DNA of 27,582 nt from a virus, in the IMG/VR virus record IMGVR_UViG_3300007276_000233, positions 1-27,582 of that record, one strand, 5' to 3'. Below are positions 1-9,566 of the stretch, in pieces. Made by a program: the position numbers and the translations under genes. The first letter of the stretch is position 1. Each line of letters starts with the position of its first letter. A model generated the notes under the pieces. That model was not told where the DNA came from. It was given only the letters and a program-made list of their open reading frames with translations, and did no database searches.

Positions 1-69
1 AAACTTTAACCACATACCTATTATAGCCGCGATTATACTAAGTAGTTCAAATTGAGTTAGCGTATCCAT
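1..69 (-). CDS. Small hydrophobic protein, N-terminal part only
   Basis: An ATG at 67-69 opens a frame that runs off the left edge of the window, giving 23 visible residues (MDTLTQFELLSIIAAIIGMW followed by LKF). The stretch LLSIIAAIIGMW is hydrophobic enough to be one membrane-spanning helix. The ATG lies two bases after the TAA of the upstream gene, so the two are probably co-translated. Short phage proteins with one N-terminal membrane helix are common near late genes, but no function can be assigned from this fragment. Confidence 0.55.
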   Translation of the reverse strand, partial: MDTLTQFELLSIIAAIIGMWLKF

Positions 70-71
70 TT

Positions 72-365
72 TTAGCAATTCCATTTTCTCAGTGCAAGTG
101 CCTTACGAGTCGGTTTTCCATTGGGCTTTTTCATTGGCCCTTTGACGCCGCTCATACGAGCACAAAAACTCTTTCTCCTCTTTGCTGCTTTACTTCCAGC
201 TTTAAGCTTTGAGGGCGGGGTTGTTACAGCCATTTTAAGCTTGCTTCCCGTCTCTTTATTATACTTGTTTACTCCAGCCTGCGTAAGCCCGCCTTTAGGG
301 TCTTTATGCTTCCCCATTTTAAGTCGGACTCGTCCACCCTTCTTGTAAGACTTGCAAGCTTTCAT
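72..365 (-). CDS. Small basic protein, resembles phage DUF6321-type family
   Basis: The product is 97 residues from the ATG at 365. This start is preferred to an upstream in-frame ATG at 419 because a promoter-like TATATTTG box lies five bases before it. The protein is Lys/Arg/Gly-rich, starting MKACKSYKKGGRVRLKMGKH and ending with GPMKKPNGKPTRKALALRKW. The pattern KDPKGGLTQAGVNKYNKETGSKL followed by KSFCARMSGVKGPMKKPNGKPTR resembles, from memory, a small family of basic phage proteins (DUF6321); the family name is less certain than the resemblance. A second possible start is the Met at 317. The KSYKKGG motif recurs in the gene at 18989-19189. The basic charge suggests nucleic-acid or virion association, which is inference only. 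Confidence 0.7.
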   Translation of the reverse strand: MKACKSYKKGGRVRLKMGKHKDPKGGLTQAGVNKYNKETGSKLKMAVTTPPSKLKAGSKAAKRRKSFCARMSGVKGPMKKPNGKPTRKALALRKWNC

Positions 366-370
366 AAATA

Positions 371-378
371 CAAATATA
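371..378 (-). promoter_or_regulatory. Promoter-like -7 box TATATTTG (leaderless start)
   Basis: The minus strand reads TATATTTG five bases before the ATG at 365. It matches the Bacteroidetes -7 consensus TAnnTTTG. No good TTTG -33 box is seen. Transcription from it would start at or next to the ATG, giving a transcript with almost no leader. Confidence 0.5.
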
Positions 379-382
379 AGTA

Positions 383-640
383 TTAAGCAAGAAGGTCGTC
401 CTCCTCCTCTGGAGTCCACTCTATCTCTTGTAGAATAGGCAGTATGTCTCTATATGTGTATTCAGTAAGCCTCAATGCAGAGATGCTTTTCGGTGTATCT
501 CCATTATATTTTAATACGAATTTAGTGCCGTCAATAGAGTACCTCAAGTACTCGCGTGTTTCTAACACTTCATTAAAGTCTACTAACTCTATATCATTAG
601 ACGGTACAATGACGTATTTTCTATCCCCTTTAGTACCCAT
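383..640 (-). CDS. Hypothetical small phage protein
   Basis: The product is 85 residues, acidic at the C-terminus (EWTPEEEDDLLA). It has a mixed beta-rich centre (REYLRYSIDGTKFVLKYNGD) and no motif I recognise. Its ATG lies inside the last codons of the upstream LamG-domain gene (11-bp overlap), so it is translated from the fibre transcript. By position it could be a small tail-tip or fibre-assembly accessory protein, but nothing in the residues proves this. Confidence 0.75.
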   Translation of the reverse strand: MGTKGDRKYVIVPSNDIELVDFNEVLETREYLRYSIDGTKFVLKYNGDTPKSISALRLTEYTYRDILPILQEIEWTPEEEDDLLA

Positions 641-1592
641 ACCTTGATTTTGTAGCGTTAAAATTCGACAATACCTCAGCGTCTGTTAAAGTGTCGGCAT
701 ACACTAAAGTTTGAGCGAACGAACCATTAGCAAAATTACCACCTGACAACGCAAAGCCACCATGATACTTATTTCCTTGGCTAGAACTGTATTTAGCCCT
801 ATATCCTAGACCAGATCCTGACCCACTGCCAGTCCCGTATGATGATGTCTCTACACCCTGAACATAAATTTTTATGTTTGACGTAATGTCCGTTATTGTA
901 TCGCCAGGTATTACAATAGTTACATTGGCCCAACTTCCTAGGTAGCTAGAAAACCCTGCAGCTAATGTCCTCCTGTCTCTTCTGTCAGCAGAACTGTATC
1001 CTCCGTTACCATCAAAAATGTAGCAAATAATCCTTCCGTCCGACGCTATTAAGACGTTTACTCCTTGATAATACCTATACCTATTGCTTGTCGCCTCCGA
1101 GGACGTGACAGACATGTTATTATTAAAACACCTAAAATGTCCAGTACCTGTCTTGACCCACATTTGTATAGTCATGCCCCCATAAGAAGCGAGGTTTCCA
1201 TACGTCCTTGATATCCCACTTGCGCCTACTGCATCTAGCTCTCCTGAATCTTCTCCAACCCTCATTGGGGCGGCATCATCATAATCGAACTTGATCGCAT
1301 CGTCAACCCCATCAAAAGAAAAAGAACCTCCACCTTCAGTAGAGCTGTAAGTCGGAGCCCCCCTAAATGTTCCGTCAACATTATTCGACGTTAGATCGTA
1401 CCAAGTGGTTCCTGAACCAGAGTAGCTGTTAGAATCACCTGCATCTAAGTGCTGAACCAGGTTGGTTGTAATAATTGACGAAGTAGATTCAAATTCAAGG
1501 CTATTAAACTTACCTATACTTGACTTAGAAACACCGTCTATGTTTTTTATTGACGCAGACGCTACACTATTTATTTTCGATATGTTCGCCAT
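630..1592 (-). CDS. LamG/concanavalin-A-like tail fibre or receptor-binding protein
   Basis: The product is 320 residues. The N-terminus carries a Ser/Ile/Lys repeat (SKINSVASASIKNIDGVSK, then SSIGKFNS) of a kind often seen at the head of phage adhesins. From about residue 45 to the end it is a LamG/ConA-like jelly-roll: HLDAGDSNSYSGSGTTWYDL, then GSFSFDGVDDAIKF, then a TIQMWVKTGTGHFRCF strand and a closing QTLVYADTLTDAEVLSNFNA helix. This is the layout of LamG-like laminin-G_3 domains, which bind carbohydrate. The gene follows two large fibre genes with one base between stop and start. It most likely forms the distal host-recognition part of the virion, probably binding a surface glycan; the specific ligand is unknown. 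Confidence 0.82.
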   Translation of the reverse strand: MANISKINSVASASIKNIDGVSKSSIGKFNSLEFESTSSIITTNLVQHLDAGDSNSYSGSGTTWYDLTSNNVDGTFRGAPTYSSTEGGGSFSFDGVDDAIKFDYDDAAPMRVGEDSGELDAVGASGISRTYGNLASYGGMTIQMWVKTGTGHFRCFNNNMSVTSSEATSNRYRYYQGVNVLIASDGRIICYIFDGNGGYSSADRRDRRTLAAGFSSYLGSWANVTIVIPGDTITDITSNIKIYVQGVETSSYGTGSGSGSGLGYRAKYSSSQGNKYHGGFALSGGNFANGSFAQTLVYADTLTDAEVLSNFNATKSRYGY

Positions 1593-1593
1593 A

Positions 1594-4500
1594 TTATGCG
1601 GTTATCTCGATGAAGTCGTTAGAAGGGTTGAACCAAATCTGTCCGTTTGTACTATCTAAACAGTAACCGACAATCCTGACTACATCATTGTTGCCAGAGG
1701 GAGCCGTGCCAGTAATGTTCCCTGCCGTAGTGGATACATACAGTTCGTCAGCGATAGTCCCTGGGTCGTGATCCAAGGTAAACATCCCTCGTAGCAGCAT
1801 ACCGTCCACGTCTGGGTCCGTTCCTAAAGCAATGGCGAGTAAACACCCACCAGAAGTCGCAACGGCATCAGCGTCAGCCGCCGCCCAAGCACCGTCAGAC
1901 TTATAATAACATAGCTCACCTTGAGTAGTACTACCAGTTCCGATTTTAACTATATCTCCTTGAGCAGTAAAGTTTGTACTAGCTGTCTTATTGAATAGGT
2001 TCTTTTCAATAAACACCCCTGTGTCGCTTGCAGTCAGTCTTGCGGAGTTGTTTGTAACCAAACTCACCTCACCGTCTGTGCCAAAACTGACGAAGTCGTT
2101 GTTGGACGTGTCACCTACATTACCATTGACACTTACATTGTTGCTGCCCACGTCAACGTTTCCTGAAACCTCTACACCTGCGCTAGTGACGTCAAGAACG
2201 ACAGAGTTGTTGACTGCCATCCGAATGACATTGGATGCCGCCCCAAAGTCTATGTACTCTTGATCGGACGCCGTACCCACCTTTAAATTAGCATTAAGTA
2301 CCGATGTAATTGTTGTCTGTGCTGCGTCAACATCAAAGTCTACACCCGTCAGGGTAAGGCCATCTCCAGCCGTATGGACAGGGATGTCTGAAGTCAACGC
2401 CATCGTACCAGTTGCGACTGGGAGTGTAATGACTGGATTTGTGTTTGAGTTGTCCGCTGGTGCTTTTATTGTAGTAAATGCACTGCCGTTGTCAGACGCC
2501 TCATAAATTCTTATTTGACCAGGGTCTGTTGAAGCTGTCCCTAGCACCTGTACGGCTCCTTGGCCTAAACGTAAGTTAGCAGAGGAAGTTACTGCTGAAG
2601 TGCCATTGCCTAAAAGAAATAGACCAGAATCAAGAGTGGTTCGACCAGTACCGCCCTTAGACACTGGTACAGTAGGTATGTTATTTATATCTATTGTAGC
2701 TGTTCCGCTTATATCGTTATCCCACCTGTAGTGCTCCGCTGCGACATAGTTTGTTGCCGCGTCGTGGTCAACCGTAAACGTAAGATCGTAAGGATCACCG
2801 TCTGAACCATTGGATGTATCAGTCCAATTAATGTCAATTCCGTCCCCATCAATAAACTTTACCTCTTTCCCGTTAGATATAGTTACTTCGGTTCCATCTC
2901 CGTCTTCTAATTGGAATGTAGTAGCGGGTCCATCGGCCCCTGCAACTCCAGCCCCGATCTTCTCAACCTCAAATGTTGCTTCTGTAACAAAAATTGATCC
3001 ATCCACGGTAGATGTGTCGTGAGCACAGACGTTGACATAATCGTTAGCTGATAAAGCAACAACTCTACTTATGTTAGCAGAACACTCGTCTGATCCGTTT
3101 GAGGCCCGTATATACCCGTAAGACTCCCCAAGAATCCTAACGTCGTTTACGTTAAATGAAACAGACGGCGTATTCCTTGACACCGTTGACGTAAACGTCA
3201 TGTTTGCTGTCAATCGATATAGCCCTGCACTTGCTGCCGTGATTTTGTGAGTAGTAGTATTTGAAGTTAATTCAGACCCGTCATTGTCTTCCTCAGTATC
3301 AAACTTCACTATAACAAAGCTCGTGCTGTTAAAGTCTTGAGCACTGCCTCCACCATTCAATACTGTGCTCCCCATCTTAAGACGGGCATAGTTTATATTG
3401 CTACTCAGGTCCCCAGTGGCGGCAATCGTTATACCTCCGTCGGCGTTGGTAATAGATATGTTACTCCCTGCAGTTAAAGTTGACGCCGCTGGGCCGCTTG
3501 TGCCGCCTATCAGAACGTTTCCATTTACAGACATGTCGGCAGTAGACAATGTGTCTGTTCCTGAGTCTTGAGTAATTACGACCGCCTTGTCATTAAAAGT
3601 AGTGGTCCCTGTCCCCCCTTTTGAAACTGGCACGGTATCCGTAAGAGTGCTGCCAGCTGCAGCAACAGTAATTGCAGTAGTACCATCGAAGTTTACCCCA
3701 TTAATGGCTCTAGCGGTAGCTAGTTTTGTGGCTGTTGCTGCGTTTCCAGTGCAAGATCCTGAAGACCCTGATACATCACCAGAAATATTAGCTGAGATAG
3801 TATTAGTGTTTGCTGCGTAGGTAAGTGCGGACTCAACCTCTACGCTTTCATTTCCAGACAAGGCGTCAACAAAAGTTATGTAATTCGTACCCGCTGCTGC
3901 AGCAGTATCAGTAATTGTAACTGTAGTTGCAGTAGTTGCAGTATTTGCCGTACCTGAAGTGTCCTGGTCTCCCGCTGCGTTTACACCAGGGAGGTTGATG
4001 TCACTCGTACCGTCAAAGCTAACTCCGCCAATACTTCTTGCAGTTTGTAAGGCCGTAGCTGATGAAGCGTTTCCAGTAAGGCCAGCCGTTATCGTCCCTG
4101 CGGCAAAATTTCCACTCCCGTCTCTAGCGACTATTGCATTAGCCGTATTTGCGTTTGTGGCTGTAGTATCGGAGTTTGCAAGAGTGCCAGTGATTGAACT
4201 GGCCCCAAGGTCTACCGCAACCTCTGTGCTTTCGATAACAAGACCTCCATTTGCCTTTAGATCAACAGCGAATTCAGTTCCCGCAAGATCGAGGCCATCT
4301 CCTGGAGTATATGTCGTATTGGTATCTGCGGTTTGATTGACGTAGGAAAGGTTTCCAGACCCATCCGTTTTTAAAACCTGTCCAGGGCTACCGTTTGATG
4401 CGGGTAGAGTAAACTGTACATCCCCTGAAAACGCGCTGTGTGCTGGAGATTGAACCGTAACCTTATGCGCCGCAGAACTCTCACAGTAGAAGTCAATCTT

Positions 4501-5052
4501 ACCTGCACTGCCTGTACCGCTTAAGATTTCTACGTGACCGTCAGAAACCTTCACCCCGCTAGAAGAACTGGCGCTGTCGATAACAACTTTACCACTCCCG
4601 TTAGGCTTAATATCAATGTTGCCGTTAGATACGCTAACAATGTCATTGCCGTTTACATCCAGGTCCCCGCCAAGTTGTGGGGTGGTATCAGAAACAACAT
4701 CTGAAAGTCCACTACTAGAACCGTCAACATAAGCCTTTACTGACTGTTGTGTTGGAACCTTAGTATTAGAGTTAGAAGACATATTGTCCTCGTCTAACAC
4801 CCAGCTGTAAGAGCTTACATCAGTGACCGCAGACAACTTAGAGAGAATATAAGTCCACACTCTACTAATTGTCGATTTTTTGGTAGATGCTTGAGTTCCA
4901 GCCGCTCCGTCATCGATAAGAAAAAGGTCTGCATCAGCAAGATCCTCACCCATAGCATTACCCTCGGTGATGTCTACGTCCTTACCCTTTACCAGACGGT
5001 ATGTGTCTGAGTCACCAAGTTGTTTTATAATTCCTCCTAATCTAACTGACAT
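1594..5052 (-). CDS. Long tail fibre protein with C1q-like domain
   Basis: The product is 1152 residues, low in Cys and rich in Ser, Thr, Gly, Asn and Asp, as in trimeric beta-structured fibres. The N-terminal 100 residues (VKGKDVDITEGNAMGEDLAD, then STISRVWTYILSKL, then KVPTQQSVKAYVD) match the attachment module often seen in marine phage fibres. Residues about 120-550 are repetitive, with two copies of an ARxIxGVxFDGT motif (about 338-349 and 447-458). SKGGTG motifs occur near 477 and 798. Residues about 554-698 look like a C1q/TNF-type jelly roll (ITAASAGLYRLTANMTF ... VALSANDYVNVCAHDT), a trimeric receptor-binding fold. The C-terminal 130 residues form a compact domain. The start overlaps the upstream stop (TAATG). 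Confidence 0.85.
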   Translation of the reverse strand: MSVRLGGIIKQLGDSDTYRLVKGKDVDITEGNAMGEDLADADLFLIDDGAAGTQASTKKSTISRVWTYILSKLSAVTDVSSYSWVLDEDNMSSNSNTKVPTQQSVKAYVDGSSSGLSDVVSDTTPQLGGDLDVNGNDIVSVSNGNIDIKPNGSGKVVIDSASSSSGVKVSDGHVEILSGTGSAGKIDFYCESSAAHKVTVQSPAHSAFSGDVQFTLPASNGSPGQVLKTDGSGNLSYVNQTADTNTTYTPGDGLDLAGTEFAVDLKANGGLVIESTEVAVDLGASSITGTLANSDTTATNANTANAIVARDGSGNFAAGTITAGLTGNASSATALQTARSIGGVSFDGTSDINLPGVNAAGDQDTSGTANTATTATTVTITDTAAAAGTNYITFVDALSGNESVEVESALTYAANTNTISANISGDVSGSSGSCTGNAATATKLATARAINGVNFDGTTAITVAAAGSTLTDTVPVSKGGTGTTTFNDKAVVITQDSGTDTLSTADMSVNGNVLIGGTSGPAASTLTAGSNISITNADGGITIAATGDLSSNINYARLKMGSTVLNGGGSAQDFNSTSFVIVKFDTEEDNDGSELTSNTTTHKITAASAGLYRLTANMTFTSTVSRNTPSVSFNVNDVRILGESYGYIRASNGSDECSANISRVVALSANDYVNVCAHDTSTVDGSIFVTEATFEVEKIGAGVAGADGPATTFQLEDGDGTEVTISNGKEVKFIDGDGIDINWTDTSNGSDGDPYDLTFTVDHDAATNYVAAEHYRWDNDISGTATIDINNIPTVPVSKGGTGRTTLDSGLFLLGNGTSAVTSSANLRLGQGAVQVLGTASTDPGQIRIYEASDNGSAFTTIKAPADNSNTNPVITLPVATGTMALTSDIPVHTAGDGLTLTGVDFDVDAAQTTITSVLNANLKVGTASDQEYIDFGAASNVIRMAVNNSVVLDVTSAGVEVSGNVDVGSNNVSVNGNVGDTSNNDFVSFGTDGEVSLVTNNSARLTASDTGVFIEKNLFNKTASTNFTAQGDIVKIGTGSTTQGELCYYKSDGAWAAADADAVATSGGCLLAIALGTDPDVDGMLLRGMFTLDHDPGTIADELYVSTTAGNITGTAPSGNNDVVRIVGYCLDSTNGQIWFNPSNDFIEITA

Positions 5053-6704
5053 TACGTTTCTACGGTAAGGGTGAAGGATGCGTTTGTGTATTGCTCAGGG
5101 CTTTGAAAAACCTTGTATGTCTCGACATACCCACTACTGTTTGTCACACTGACATCAGAAAGAGGCGTAAAGTCGGTTGGGTTCGGCCCTATCTTAAAGG
5201 TCGGGGATCCAGATAGTCTGCTCGGATAGCAGTAGTAGTAGTACTGCGTGCCCGATGTAGTAACACTGGTCTCAGATAATGAAAAGTTGCTGCCAGTAAA
5301 CGGACTGTTAGAAAGACCGATAATCTGTGATGAGGTCAAAGAGCTGTTGCTGCTACCCCCATGAAAGACCCTGTTCTTAAAGTAGAACGTGGCCGAAGAA
5401 GTGTCTTGTGTAGTCCCGTCATTTGCTGTGAGAGAAAACTGAAGGGTCTTTCTTTGAGACGAGTCCCAGCTAGTGTCGTTGGGGTAGTAGACGTCGAAGT
5501 CAGCCTGTGACGTGCCGTCCCTAAAGTCCACCAGGGTTTGTGGGGTTCCCGCTGTCAAATCTGAAGTTTCTATAGTAAGAGCACTACTTCCCCATCCTTG
5601 ACTAGAGCTCCTATTGCTCACAGAGATAGTGTTCGTCCCAGAAAGCGTACCCCCAGCAACATTGTTGTAATTGGCATTAAACCCCTGACAGTTTTCCTTA
5701 AATATGTTCGTTGTTGCCCCAATTTCATAAGTAGTGCCAGTGCTCACTGTGCTGCCAGATGAGTCTTGAAGGACAAAGCCAGTGACGTCTAGAGTCAAGA
5801 TCGTGCTTCTGCTCATCGTAGCCCTGTATATCGCTGTAGACCCTGAGTTCAGGCCATATAAAAAAGCTTGACTGCTAGTGGCGGACTCGTCAAATAAAAG
5901 TTCGTAATCAACCCCACCAATGGTGAAGTCAGCAGCTGACGTAGGTTGCGCTGACGTCACGTTTACCTTCGAGGAAACCTTAGCCGTGTTGGTGGCGACA
6001 GAAGAGTTGTTCGAAACCTCCGTATCAAAGTCTGCGATCGTAGATGCATCCTGAGTGCCTGTGTGGTTGGCCCTGGCCTTGAGGTTGGCGTCGGTATCGT
6101 TGGCCGTGGCGCTAATGGCGATGCCATTTAGTTTCGTGTGGTCTGCATCTGTAAACACGTTCGAGTCTGAGGCCGACTCAACAAGAGTTTTAATCTCAGA
6201 TGCAGTTTGATCTGCAGTGGCTCCTGATTCAACCCCACCCAACTTGTCAAAAAGAGCCTTAGTCATTACACCAGCCTGACTTGTTGAGGCGGCTGCAATA
6301 GTGGCGTTGCTTCCCGTGCTAGACGTAACCTCTACCTGGGTCTCACTAGCACTTCCTATGCCCAGATTCGTATTCCCAGAAGGGGCTTCAACCCAAGTTA
6401 ATCCTCCAGTATTTCCACTTTGAGCACTAAGTAGATACCCGTTGACAGGGCTATTAGAAACCTTTAGATTATCCTCGTCAACTACATTTGAAGATATAGT
6501 AGACACAGACTCAGCTGTTGAGGTGACCTCACCAGTTAGATTGCTGCCAGACCCAGTGGCTCCAGTATCACCTTTTGGTCCTTGAAAAATAATAGCCGAA
6601 ACAGTAGTTACTGCAGGACTAGATACAGAGACTTGGTTTATTTCTACTGGACCTACCGTTACATTATTTGGAGATGTGGTCGATATGACTACAGTTTCAG
6701 CCAT
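5052..6704 (-). CDS. Tail fibre protein with short collagen-like segment
   Basis: The product is 550 residues from the ATG at 6704; the codon before it is TTG and is a less likely start. After a beta-rich 40-residue head comes a short Gly-X-Y stretch, QGPKGDTGATGSG, typical of phage collagen-like linkers. A Ser/Thr-rich shaft follows with NTNLGIGSASETQVEVTSST and SEIKTLVESASDSNVFTDAD modules, and a coiled segment SNNSSVATNTAKVSSKV. The C-terminal half is beta-rich with strings of Tyr (QYYYYCYPSR). Such proteins are homotrimeric. It lies between the small 128-residue tail protein and the 1152-residue fibre, with TGATG and TAATG overlaps on each side, so the three are translationally coupled. 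It probably joins the tail to the distal fibres. Confidence 0.8.
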   Translation of the reverse strand: MAETVVISTTSPNNVTVGPVEINQVSVSSPAVTTVSAIIFQGPKGDTGATGSGSNLTGEVTSTAESVSTISSNVVDEDNLKVSNSPVNGYLLSAQSGNTGGLTWVEAPSGNTNLGIGSASETQVEVTSSTGSNATIAAASTSQAGVMTKALFDKLGGVESGATADQTASEIKTLVESASDSNVFTDADHTKLNGIAISATANDTDANLKARANHTGTQDASTIADFDTEVSNNSSVATNTAKVSSKVNVTSAQPTSAADFTIGGVDYELLFDESATSSQAFLYGLNSGSTAIYRATMSRSTILTLDVTGFVLQDSSGSTVSTGTTYEIGATTNIFKENCQGFNANYNNVAGGTLSGTNTISVSNRSSSQGWGSSALTIETSDLTAGTPQTLVDFRDGTSQADFDVYYPNDTSWDSSQRKTLQFSLTANDGTTQDTSSATFYFKNRVFHGGSSNSSLTSSQIIGLSNSPFTGSNFSLSETSVTTSGTQYYYYCYPSRLSGSPTFKIGPNPTDFTPLSDVSVTNSSGYVETYKVFQSPEQYTNASFTLTVET

Positions 6705-7090
6705 CAAGTAGTAATATCTGCGTTCACTCTAAAAGTTCCGTACAGGTATGTCTTTACTTTACTGGCAGAATCTACATCAGTGGCTGAATCTGTGTTTTGC
6801 AAGTCATAAACGTACAATCCTGGCGTTAACGCATTCATTTCACCTGCCGTTGCCTCTATTGTCAACTTAGCATTGACACCTGCTGAATTAGCCGATCTAA
6901 CATAAGAAAAAGCGGTGTCAGCAAGAATTGAGCTTGGGTTAGACCCAGCTGAATTATCAGAAGACTTTACGTCCATCTTCCATGTAGCGGACGGTATCTC
7001 TGCCCCAAAATCCACTCCCAAGGAGAAGCTGTCCCCTTTTCTGCAAATAATATCGAGTCTAGCTGCTGTATCTAGATTAACTGTCTGCAT
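6704..7090 (-). CDS. Small beta-sandwich tail protein, possibly BppU-like
   Basis: The product is 128 residues. It begins with a short head, then DIICRKGDSFSLGVDFG, ATWKMDVKSSD, AKLTIEATAGEMNALTPGLY and YDLQNTDSA, ending in KTYLYGTFRVNADITT. The order 'RKGDSFSLGV - strand - GLYVYDLQ - GTFRV' resembles, from general knowledge, small phage proteins with a BppU N-terminal-like immunoglobulin fold that anchor receptor-binding proteins to a baseplate. The match is by pattern only. It sits between portal and fibre genes, overlaps the portal end by 14 bp, and is the likely adaptor between tail and fibres. Confidence 0.7.
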   Translation of the reverse strand: MQTVNLDTAARLDIICRKGDSFSLGVDFGAEIPSATWKMDVKSSDNSAGSNPSSILADTAFSYVRSANSAGVNAKLTIEATAGEMNALTPGLYVYDLQNTDSATDVDSASKVKTYLYGTFRVNADITT

Positions 7091-9545
7091 TGTTCATAAT
7101 CTGATTTATAATGTCCTCAGGAGAGTCGTCTTTAGACTCATTCATAGCTTCTGGCAGCTCTCCTCTTTCACCTTGCCTTTGTGAGACCAACTTACTCTGC
7201 TCCACCGCCTGCTTCTTTACCCTCGTGTCTTTCCTGTCCTCTTTTAGAACCTCTAGCTTCTCCCTGAACTCTTGCTCCTCTGTCCTAAATCCAAGCGTGG
7301 CCTGAGCCTTAATCATTTCAATCTCTTTCCTGTGCTCATGCTTTAGAACCTCCATTTGAGCCTCAATTTGAGACTTCATTTGCTGCATTTGAGCGTCTAT
7401 CTGAGCCTTCGCTTGCATCTCTTGAAGCTTGGCTTGACTAGCCGCCTGAGCTGACTGCACTTGAGCTTGAGACTGCATTTGGACGTTCTGCTGAGCAATC
7501 TGCTGATTGGCAGCCATTCTTTTCTTACGACGGATAACTAGAAGGCGTTCAGCCTGATTTATATCCTTTAGCTGCCTAATAGCTATGGCATCCTCAATGT
7601 CTAGCTCCTTTTGGGACAGAGACACCTGAATATTTTGTTCTAAATATTGCTTTTCAATATCCTCCATCTCTTTGACTACCTGTACGCCAAAGTTGTACAT
7701 AGACAGCCTATTGAAGGTGCTTAGAATACCGATGTTCTCTGACCCTATTGCGTTTTCGTAAGCCCTGTATAAAATGCTTTCTCTAGGTATTACCTGCAAG
7801 CACTTTACTATGTCAGAGCATACTTTCTTAAACAACACCATAGAGGAGTTGGTTATATCGTAGATCGCGTTATTCCCTGCGGCAATAGCTTGCTGACGAA
7901 CCCCAACCAAAGCATCACCCTTAGGTGTAGTTCCGTCCATTGCCTCGTTAATGCCAGTGGCATCTCGAATCATTCTCAGGTAGTGGTTGTACAGGGATAT
8001 AAACTCGTTGATGTTTCGGACACTATTTCCAATCTCTCTTATTGGTGGGTTTTGGAACCCTCCCTCTGGATTCTTGCTCCTATAATAGAAAACACCAGTT
8101 TGCTCGTAAATATCGTGAAGCTCCAAAGGCTGCAAGTCGCCTCCTTTTCCTAGCTGCACGTTTTCTAAACCCTCGATGTCAATAATGATGCCGTCTGGCT
8201 TAGCCTTAGCGATAGCCTGCTGAATCTTAAGGTGAGTGAGCTGAAGTTGATCCGCAAAACCAACACAACTGTCTACCATAGACTTAGGGAGCATTTCGTC
8301 TAGGTTTGTAGCCACCACAGAGTAAGAAAGCTCGGCCTTAGAAAGGTCGTGCATATTCTTAGGTTGATTGGTCTTCAAACCATAGTTAAAGATCATGTCG
8401 CAACCAACAATATAGCTGCCTCCGTACACAGTCGCATTGTCAATGCACTTTACTTCTCTTTTGTATACTGAGTTAGTTGGCTCTTTATAGTTCTCTCCTT
8501 TGTAGTAGAAGCCTATATTTCCGTGCTTGCTCTCCTTTTCCTCGAAGTGCATCTTGTCTACAGACAAAAACTCAAAGTCCATGACTTCCACCATGTACTC
8601 GTCATACCCAAACTTATTCTTGTTTAAGTAGTCGTCATAGCTAGAGTGATTTAGCTTTGAAGAATCGTAGCTATACTTCTTTGCGGCTTTGTCAGCTATG
8701 TATTTATATTGCTCTTCCGTAAACTGATCTCCAGCAATTCTTTTCAATTCCTGGATAGGCATCTTCCTTACATGCCCAGCGTATACTATGTCTCCAAAAT
8801 TTGGGTCTTCAGTGTAGCTATGAACAAATCTAGCTGGATCTACATAGTGCGTCTTGATGCCTGTGTTCGGGTCGTTAGATCTTTTGCAAACAGCCATCCC
8901 CAAAACGGCTAAGTCGTTTACACACCTCCTGTATATAGCGTCACTAAAGTCGTTCCACTTTAAGGTCATGTTAGTAGCTATCTGAGCCGCTACCTCTGAC
9001 GTAGACTTTATGTTGTTCCCAAGAAATATCTCTGCCTCTTCTAGGGTCTCAGGTATACTTTCTGTATCAGCAATCTGAATCCCTGTCTTTTTTTGAGCCT
9101 CTATAAGCTTTTCTCTGTTTTTTATTGTCGCCTCAATCTTTCTCCTCTGCTTGTCTTTTTCACTAGACGACAATGGGTCCACAGCCTCTAAGTTAGGATA
9201 AGGCTCTGATGATAAGATTTTGTTTACGACAATCCGAACAAACTTAGGCAGTATAGGGACTGGAGTAAAGTCCATATTCAAGAAGCTACCATCTCCGTTA
9301 TTTGGGTCCAAGCTTGTTAGGAGCTGCCTGTATATTGTTGTGTCTTGGGTTCCGTTAGCGTACTTTCTATTTCTGTCGAAAGTAGTAACCCTTTTTTTCA
9401 TCAAGGAGTTACTTTCCTCTACAGAACCCCACTGACCATGAATAGCCTTTGCGTATCTAAGGCCATACTCCCTACCTTCTTTTTTTGACCTTTCAGCCAA
9501 AGGGTCTGGAAAGTTAATACTGTTTTTGCCCTTTTTGCCGTACAT
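7077..9545 (-). CDS. Portal protein
   Basis: The product is 822 residues, long for a portal. It follows the terminase directly. Residues about 1-110 carry a helical head with a PVPILPKFVRIVVNKILS segment, a common portal N-terminal feature (binding near the neck). The centre has FADQLQLTHLKIQQAIAKAK and LRMIRDATGINEAMDGTTPK, where the latter matches the conserved 'RDATGIN' block of large Bacteroidetes-phage portals. From about residue 640 to 770 there is a long Gln/Ala/Lys/Glu-rich coiled coil (QQIAQQNVQMQSQAQVQSAQ onward), then an acidic tail. The portal would form the dodecameric ring through which DNA enters and leaves the head. A promoter-like TATATTTG stands seven bases before the ATG, so portal and downstream fibre genes may have their own transcript. 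Confidence 0.88.
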   Translation of the reverse strand: MYGKKGKNSINFPDPLAERSKKEGREYGLRYAKAIHGQWGSVEESNSLMKKRVTTFDRNRKYANGTQDTTIYRQLLTSLDPNNGDGSFLNMDFTPVPILPKFVRIVVNKILSSEPYPNLEAVDPLSSSEKDKQRRKIEATIKNREKLIEAQKKTGIQIADTESIPETLEEAEIFLGNNIKSTSEVAAQIATNMTLKWNDFSDAIYRRCVNDLAVLGMAVCKRSNDPNTGIKTHYVDPARFVHSYTEDPNFGDIVYAGHVRKMPIQELKRIAGDQFTEEQYKYIADKAAKKYSYDSSKLNHSSYDDYLNKNKFGYDEYMVEVMDFEFLSVDKMHFEEKESKHGNIGFYYKGENYKEPTNSVYKREVKCIDNATVYGGSYIVGCDMIFNYGLKTNQPKNMHDLSKAELSYSVVATNLDEMLPKSMVDSCVGFADQLQLTHLKIQQAIAKAKPDGIIIDIEGLENVQLGKGGDLQPLELHDIYEQTGVFYYRSKNPEGGFQNPPIREIGNSVRNINEFISLYNHYLRMIRDATGINEAMDGTTPKGDALVGVRQQAIAAGNNAIYDITNSSMVLFKKVCSDIVKCLQVIPRESILYRAYENAIGSENIGILSTFNRLSMYNFGVQVVKEMEDIEKQYLEQNIQVSLSQKELDIEDAIAIRQLKDINQAERLLVIRRKKRMAANQQIAQQNVQMQSQAQVQSAQAASQAKLQEMQAKAQIDAQMQQMKSQIEAQMEVLKHEHRKEIEMIKAQATLGFRTEEQEFREKLEVLKEDRKDTRVKKQAVEQSKLVSQRQGERGELPEAMNESKDDSPEDIINQIMNNADS

Positions 9546-9552
9546 GTAGATG

Positions 9553-9560
9553 CAAATATA
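9553..9560 (-). promoter_or_regulatory. Promoter-like -7 box TATATTTG before portal
   Basis: It lies in the 21-bp gap between the terminase stop and the portal ATG and matches TAnnTTTG. The distance to the ATG is seven bases, consistent with a leaderless or nearly leaderless portal transcript. No clear TTTG is seen upstream. Confidence 0.5.
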
Positions 9561-9566
9561 ATAAAC

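Noticed and set aside
1991-4336. Several plus-strand frames over the fibre genes
   Set aside because: They are shadows of the repetitive minus-strand fibre coding sequence and have no promoter or consistent start context.
6705-6707. TTG start of the 5052-6704 gene
   Set aside because: An ATG follows at once and matches the TGATG overlap style of its neighbours.
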